A stretch of DNA of 64,000 bases, taken from the NCBI GenBank assembly GCA_964030785.1, contig OZ034971.1:44502304-44566303 (forward strand), given 5' to 3'. Within the stretch, counting starts at the first letter, position 1. Each line of letters opens with the position of its first letter. The DNA is from Siderastrea siderea (taxonomy: Eukaryota; Cnidaria; Anthozoa; Scleractinia; Rhizangiidae). The notes beneath the pieces were generated by a model. The model was not told the DNA's origin and did no database searches. It was given only the letters and a program-made list of their open reading frames with translations. Of this stretch, positions 58,870 to 64,000 are shown piece after piece. Position numbers and translations under genes: made by a program.

Positions 58870-59660
58870 ATTACCTTGTACCTGGCAGAGAGGCATTGAG
58901 CAGCTCAGTAGCTTCTTTTGCAATTGAATGCGGAAAGATGCATTTCATCTGGTAGAAGTATTTGACCTGTACTTGCACTCGGGTATTTTTTTGTTCCTTT
59001 ATAACATACTTTGTGTTGTTTTGCAGGGTCCCGGGGGGGTACTTCCTTATATACGCTATATAGGTATGTGCCGCCCGATAGGGTAGGTCTTTTGAGGTGC
59101 TTAGTCCTTAAATAGGGTATCCTTTTCGGTGATACTGATATTTTTTTTGATACTGTGATCCTTAGATGTTCCTTAGATAGGGTCAATAAATTGCAGTATC
59201 CACCTCAACGCAAAAAACGAAAAAGATAAGGTCTGTTAAAACTGTACTACACGTTAAAAGTTTAACAAAGCGATTTTAAAAGGACGTTTATAGCTTGTGT
59301 TGGCGCTCGTCACCACCTAGTTACAGAATTATGAGTTATCTTGTTTCCCTTAAATAGGGTGCCATTTCTTGGTTTTGGGCCTTTAAAAGGGTATCAATTC
59401 TCGATTTTCTACTCTTAAATAGGGTCAGGGTTTGAGAACCTTGGCGGCACACACCTATCCTAAATTGACGGGAGTAACCTCCCCCCCCCCCCCCCGGGTG
59501 CAGGGTGCTTTTTCCATAGTGCCATGTTAATGCTGGACCAAACAAACAACCTGTCTCCGAAAACGCTGAGCATCGTAAACTTACCTTGAAGAATTCTACG
59601 GCGGAAACTTGTTTTTGTGCTGCTCTTATATGTAATGTCGCGAGGAATCCCGGAGACAAT
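58870..59660 (-). pseudogene. Broken copy of the second Ig exon
   Basis: Similar to exon 3 at both ends (CTGGCAGAGAGGCATTGAGCAGCTC; later CTGGACCAAACAAACAACCTG). It is split by about 480 bp inserted between a CCCGGGGGGG and a poly-C/CCCGGG tract (about 59028-59508). Cannot encode an Ig domain. Confidence 0.7.
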
Positions 59661-59860
59661 TAAGCTCAACTAAACACGAATTTACCTCACGACGTTGTGC
59701 TTTGTTGACATTGCGACCCAAGACGCGTAAATCTAACAATTTTAAAGGTTCCCGTTGTGGTAGTTACTGTTCATAGTCACGAACTATGCCAATACCCTCA
59801 AAATCGCCAATTACGCAGTTTGTGTGACCACCCTTTCTTAACAGAAACATTACTTTGTAC

Positions 59861-60199
59861 CTGTCTGAGAGACACTGAGCAGCTCAATAGCGTCTTTTGC
59901 AATTAAATGGGGAAAGATGCAATTCATCTGGCAGAAGTACTTGCTAAAGTCTTCATCTGTCACATTGGAAATTTCCAGAATAAACTCATCTTATAGTGAC
60001 CTGTGCTTGCACTCGTACTTTTTTTGTTCCTTTATGACATAGTTGTGTTGTTTTGCAGAGTGAAGTTTCCGTGGTGCCATATTAATGCTGGACCAAACAA
60101 ACAACCTGCCTCCAAAAGTGCTGAGCATCTTGGACTTACGTTGGAGAATTCTGCGGCGGAAACATTTTTTTGTGCTGCTCTTATAATGTCCCTTTGGGC
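59861..60199 (-). pseudogene. Second broken copy of the Ig exon
   Basis: Keeps both splice sites (CTCACAG acceptor, GTACAAAG donor), but has a frame change near the start and a TAA where exon 3 has CAA (in HRSLQD). The Cys and Trp landmarks remain visible across frames (RCSALLEAGC, ALIWHHG). Confidence 0.75.
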
Positions 60200-60609
60200 C
60201 TGTGAGAAAAATAAATTCAACTCTTTCTGAGAAGATCTCAATAAAACCCATTATTGTTTTCGACGTGAGGTGCATTCTGCGAAGCAAAACTACCGGAAAC
60301 CGTTAGCTGAAAGGTGAATAGTTCGCCGCACCGTTGTCACAACAAGAAGTCTGTAATGAGTTTTTTTGACATCTCTTCAGGACAATGTTTTGATAAAATA
60401 ATGACATTTTCCTCAACAGTTTCCTTTTTTTTCTTTTTTTACCAGAAGTTAAAAGAATAATAAGGTTGAAAAATGTATGTGCACGTGTGCGAAATTTTCA
60501 CACTTTCGTGTAAAAGTTTGAAAAAAAAGCCAATTAAATCCTTGAACGTTCCAATTCGTTGAAACCGTGCAAACACCTCAAGACCGCCAGGATCACCCCC
60601 AAACACCTG

Positions 60610-62100
60610 TTTCAATTCATTTATTTCCGTAATTTATTATTCATTTAATATTTATTCGGGCATCTAAGAAATATTTAATAATTAGAGAGCTATAATTTTG
60701 CGATCATAATGTGGGAATAATTTAGCGTGGGTTTGTTTTCAAGAAAAACTGAAAAACTTTCTTAACATGTAAATATGTAAATATATGTAAATATGCAAGT
60801 GAATTTGTTATTGTGAAGGTCCTTTTAACTTCTTTAAGGAGACGTTATAGGGCCGACCTCGTGTTTTCCTTTTTGAGACGTTCTTACTTTAACGCTTTAT
60901 TTGCTTGTTTTAACATCTTCAATAAACATGCATGTAAAGGAAATGTAAATATTTTTCACTTGGACTCAATAACACAAAAGCTGAGTGATGAGAGAAATTA
61001 AAATTCTGACCACACTACCACGAGACATTCAACGCGAAATAGTTCATTTAGGCTGAGCCAGTCAATTATCTGATAACAATGAGTGCTGATACCGACCTTA
61101 GGCTACAATTTCGAACACATTGCGTTGGAACAATTTTCTCAACGTCACAATTCACCTGTCTGTACTCGCGGCTTCCTCATTGTCATATGAATGAGTAAGC
61201 CAATTTTGGCTGTTGCACGGTCACTTTTATCAACACTGGGGAGGCGGACAGGAAAAGTTTTCCAACAAATGTGTCAGAAATTGTAGACACCCTTACACGG
61301 CTAATCACACACAGGAGGTGAATCAAACTAATAAAGCATGAAAAAGTTTAGAGTTATACCACGCAAGATGGTAAAAACACTTAAAAACACTCTTTAGATG
61401 GGGCCAAAATGAGGAAACGTATTCCCCATCTAATGCAGTGACAATGGTCGAGGAAAAGGTGCAAAAAAGAAAACATAACCGGCCTTTCCAAAATAAAAAT
61501 AAACACTGACACGTTTTTCGTCTCTAGGTACTTAATCGTCGGATATTACATCATTTTTATATTAAACCCGGATGAATCTATTTCTTGAGCTCTCTTTTTT
61601 CTTTATTTTGGCATTTGTGCCCAAGACACTGATCGCTGTTTTAATCTTCTTTTTTCGCACAATTTTCGCCAAAGCTGCAAAGGTATAATGCCTTTCAATC
61701 AGTAATGTCCGAGAAATGCTTTCGCGTTGCTAAATTTGAATAAACGCTGACCCCGGCGTCCAACGTTTAAACGGAAAAGGGTAAAATACCTTCATAGTTA
61801 TTTTTATTTTCGCTATGGCTTATTTTTATCAATTTCGCCGATCGTTACATTAAGCCCGCGAAATAATTCACATGAAGGAAAAGTAAGGGCATAAGCCGAA
61901 TTGTCCATGATTGTCCAGGTGATTGTAGTCCTGAAAAGGTTTGTTGGCGCCGAGTGAATGCCGATTCGACAACCTGAGCGGAAGACGAGGAAGTCATGAT
62001 CAGTTATCGAACTTCGACTTCCGCTCAGGTTGTCGAAACGTCAGTCATTGTCACAAACAGTGCTTCTCAGGCCTACACTCACCGGCCCGGACGAGCGTAA
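60610..62100. repeat. Segmental duplication, copy Y
   Basis: Partner of 57150-58760, with somewhat different indels, ending in a second copy of the MITE-like repeat (61910-62110). Confidence 0.75.
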
Positions 62101-62404
62101 ACATTCTACTTATGACATGACTCCTGGCCGATTACTCACAATCGAGGTGGCTACGCGCGTACGAGCAGTTCCCTTCTTCTGCTCAGGAATAGTCGAGAAA
62201 CAAGCAAGAAACACATGCAAACGCACACGAAAGGCGGCAGGTGCTTCGGGTAAAGCTCACTGCACAGGCGTAACCCTTCCACGCGACAGCAGACACTCGC
62301 GCGTCTTTGCGCGCGTTGGTATCTTGGAAAACCTGACTATGATCTTATCAGGCTTTCACACCTGTTTGTGTTTCGCTGACATAAACTTCCTCAGGAACAA
62401 GTAA

Positions 62405-63038
62405 AGCCAGATATCTGGCTTTTACGCTCACGTTCCCTGTTTTAATTTAACCCTTTCAATTTCCATCTTGCAAAATGCTTACGATCAAAGGGCACGCATA
62501 AAAGAAATTACGGTTCAGTAGCTTTTATTTAAATCCCCAGACCTGGAGGTTTATGTCATCAATTCGAGAGAAGTAAACTTCATAAAAATGCATTTAAAGG
62601 GAGTATGAGAGAAAAAGTGATTGTTTTTTGAGGCTGCGGTGTCTTCCAGTAAAACTTTGACTCAGGAAACAACCTTAATTGCACCTTAATTTTTTTCACG
62701 TTTACAGATGAAGAAAGACAAATTTTAAAGTATTTGACTTTAGCCTCTTTTTCAAGGCCGGCCACATGCCCAACGAAATGATTAAGGTGACACTGTGGTT
62801 GAAATAGTTGAAATTATCTGCAATAACGGCACATAAGCAACACATTTATATGAAAAAGAAAAATATCACTCCAGCGTTTTTAATGCAGCATTTCCGAGCC
62901 TCTGTATTCCAAATTTGTCTGAACCCCAGACACCCTCTAAAACACCGTGGTTAACTTTTTCAAAGCATAAAATCCTCTTTTGAATGTAAAGAATCACCTC
63001 TTTAAATTAATCCATTCAATAAATGCGACAGCTTATCG
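62405..63038. other. Non-coding 3' flank of the OXNAD1-like gene
   Basis: No separate gene is seen. Likely 3' UTR and intergenic sequence. A CAGTAGCTTTTATTTAAAT piece near 62517 resembles the unit of the tandem repeat at the right edge. Confidence 0.4.
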
Positions 63039-63211
63039 CTACCACCATTTTTCAAAATGTATTCTGCTCTCATCAATATTCAACTTGCGCAAAATGTCCG
63101 ACACATGTTGAATCATAGGAGGGGGGCCACAGATATAACAAGTTAACTGACTCCTGTCCAGGGAAGATATGGCTTCTTCAAGACTTGATTCGGTTATACG
63201 ACCATTCTGAC
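63039..63211 (-). CDS. OXNAD1: Last exon of an OXNAD1-like oxidoreductase
   Basis: Follows a TTTTATTTTCAG acceptor. It encodes about 57 residues: LTCYICGPPPMIQHV, the NAD-binding CGPPPM motif of ferredoxin-NADP reductase-like proteins, and the ending IHFEKWW, which is characteristic of OXNAD1. In animals this is a predicted mitochondrial NAD-binding oxidoreductase. Upstream exons must lie at higher coordinates; none was identified before the window's edge. Confidence 0.85.
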
Positions 63212-63718
63212 CTGAAAATAAAACAAGGAAAACGTGGTAAGATACATGTAGGTAGTAGGAATACTGTCCAAGGAGCACCGACTATAATGTTAGGATCTTT
63301 ATGTCGGACTGAAGTACGAGATTGAGTACGCGTGCGACTTTTCGAAACTAGGTATCTTGCAAGATTAAAATTGTCCATCTGTCCCACCTATATCTTCTTC
63401 TCCACTGGTCAGCAACAGGGAGGCGCAATAGCTCTGCAAACATTTCTGGAGGTCACTGGATACTAATGGACAAATAGCTTTGATCTAAAGAGATGCAATC
63501 TAAATCACGGATTTTACCCAAAACAAGATAGAAAGAATAAATCACTAGAAATTTTGCGTGATCAGCATAGATAAGGCAACTGAGGGTAACTAAGGACAAG
63601 ACAGTATAGTAAAAGTACACCCTCTCCACTCCAAAAAGTGCCTAAGATAACATTATTCAAGAAAATCCCACATTTTATTCTGTAAAATATGGCAAAACAA
63701 ACAACACTACAGGAAAAT

Positions 63719-64000
63719 ACTGCTCAGTAGCTTTCATTTGAATGGTCACACTTCAGGATTTCATCCACAGACTCAAATGTTAGAACCACCTTGTACAGCA
63801 TAATAAACAGCAGTGCCACAGGAAAGTACTGCTCAATAGCTTTCATTTGAATGGTCGAACTTCAGGATTTCATCCAGACACAAATGTCAGAACCACCTTG
63901 TACAGCATAATAAACAGCAACTCAGAGAGGCTCTGGTGAGTAGCTTTCATTTAAATGGTTACACTTCAGGATTTCATTCTCAGACTCAAATGTTAGAAAC
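63719..64000. repeat. ~110-bp tandem repeat
   Basis: Three units (starting about 63721, 63830 and 63941) share AGTAGCTTTCATTTGAATGG, CTTCAGGATTTCATCC and ACCTTGTACAGCATAATAAAC. It continues beyond the window. A repeat type I associate with stony corals, probably intronic in the OXNAD1-like gene. Confidence 0.85.

Noticed and set aside
59336..59659. 107-residue frame with Ig-like words
   Set aside because: A broken Ig-exon copy interrupted by a repeat insertion; recorded as a pseudogene instead of a gene.
62030..62404. 124-residue plus-strand frame
   Set aside because: Begins in the MITE-like repeat at 61910-62110 and has no recognisable domain; antisense to the flank of the OXNAD1-like gene.

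Overview
The window is eukaryotic and almost certainly animal. It has intron-containing genes with GT-AG borders, an immunoglobulin/TIR receptor gene, LTR retrotransposons, MITEs and satellites. The repeat types at the right edge (a ~110-bp tandem unit) and around 58.6 and 62.0 kb look like ones I associate with stony corals. Cnidarian, probably scleractinian, is therefore my best inference, but the sequence alone does not prove it.

The centrepiece is a complete Polinton/Maverick (adintovirus-like) element at 7333-29859 (22,527 bp). It is bounded by a perfect 6-bp target duplication (CTCACT) and near-identical terminal inverted repeats of 379 and 449 bp. The replication and early-type genes lie near the two ends: protein-primed DNA polymerase B, a split acidic/basic repeat protein, a SLOG-family protein, an unknown gene, two small duplicated proteins and a RING-like protein. 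The middle (14.0-26.2 kb) is one minus-strand block of virion and integration genes: PLA2-like protein, several small arginine-rich core-like proteins, a two-helix membrane protein, a Gly-rich protein, the FtsK/HerA packaging ATPase, an adenain-like protease, the major capsid protein, two paralogous penton-like proteins, a chromodomain integrase and a GRF zinc-finger protein. Many transcription units have their own TATAAAA box. A tRNA-like gene with intact A and B boxes and a T12 terminator lies between the ATPase and protease genes. Nearly all reading frames are open, so the copy looks recent.

On the right, 32.8-53.7 kb holds a minus-strand gene that I could assemble from six exons, all joined in phase 1: signal peptide, Ig, Ig, linker, transmembrane, TIR (434 codons). 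This is an IL-1R-like receptor. One intron contains a 4.15-kb Ty3/Gypsy element with 91-bp LTRs and the TSD ATCCC. Another contains a 5.3-kb BEL/Pao element that is itself interrupted by a piggyBac-type MITE in TTAA. Extra intact copies of the signal-peptide exon lie at 1.2 kb and 56.9 kb, and broken copies of the second Ig exon lie at 58.9-60.2 kb, so this is a tandemly duplicated receptor locus. The Polinton sits between two members of this family. The far right carries the last exon of an OXNAD1-like oxidoreductase.

The rest (1-7.3 kb, 29.9-32.8 kb, 54-63 kb) is non-coding: segmental duplications of the receptor locus, MITEs, a 1.8-kb ACTAC-type minisatellite, a large foldback and microsatellites.
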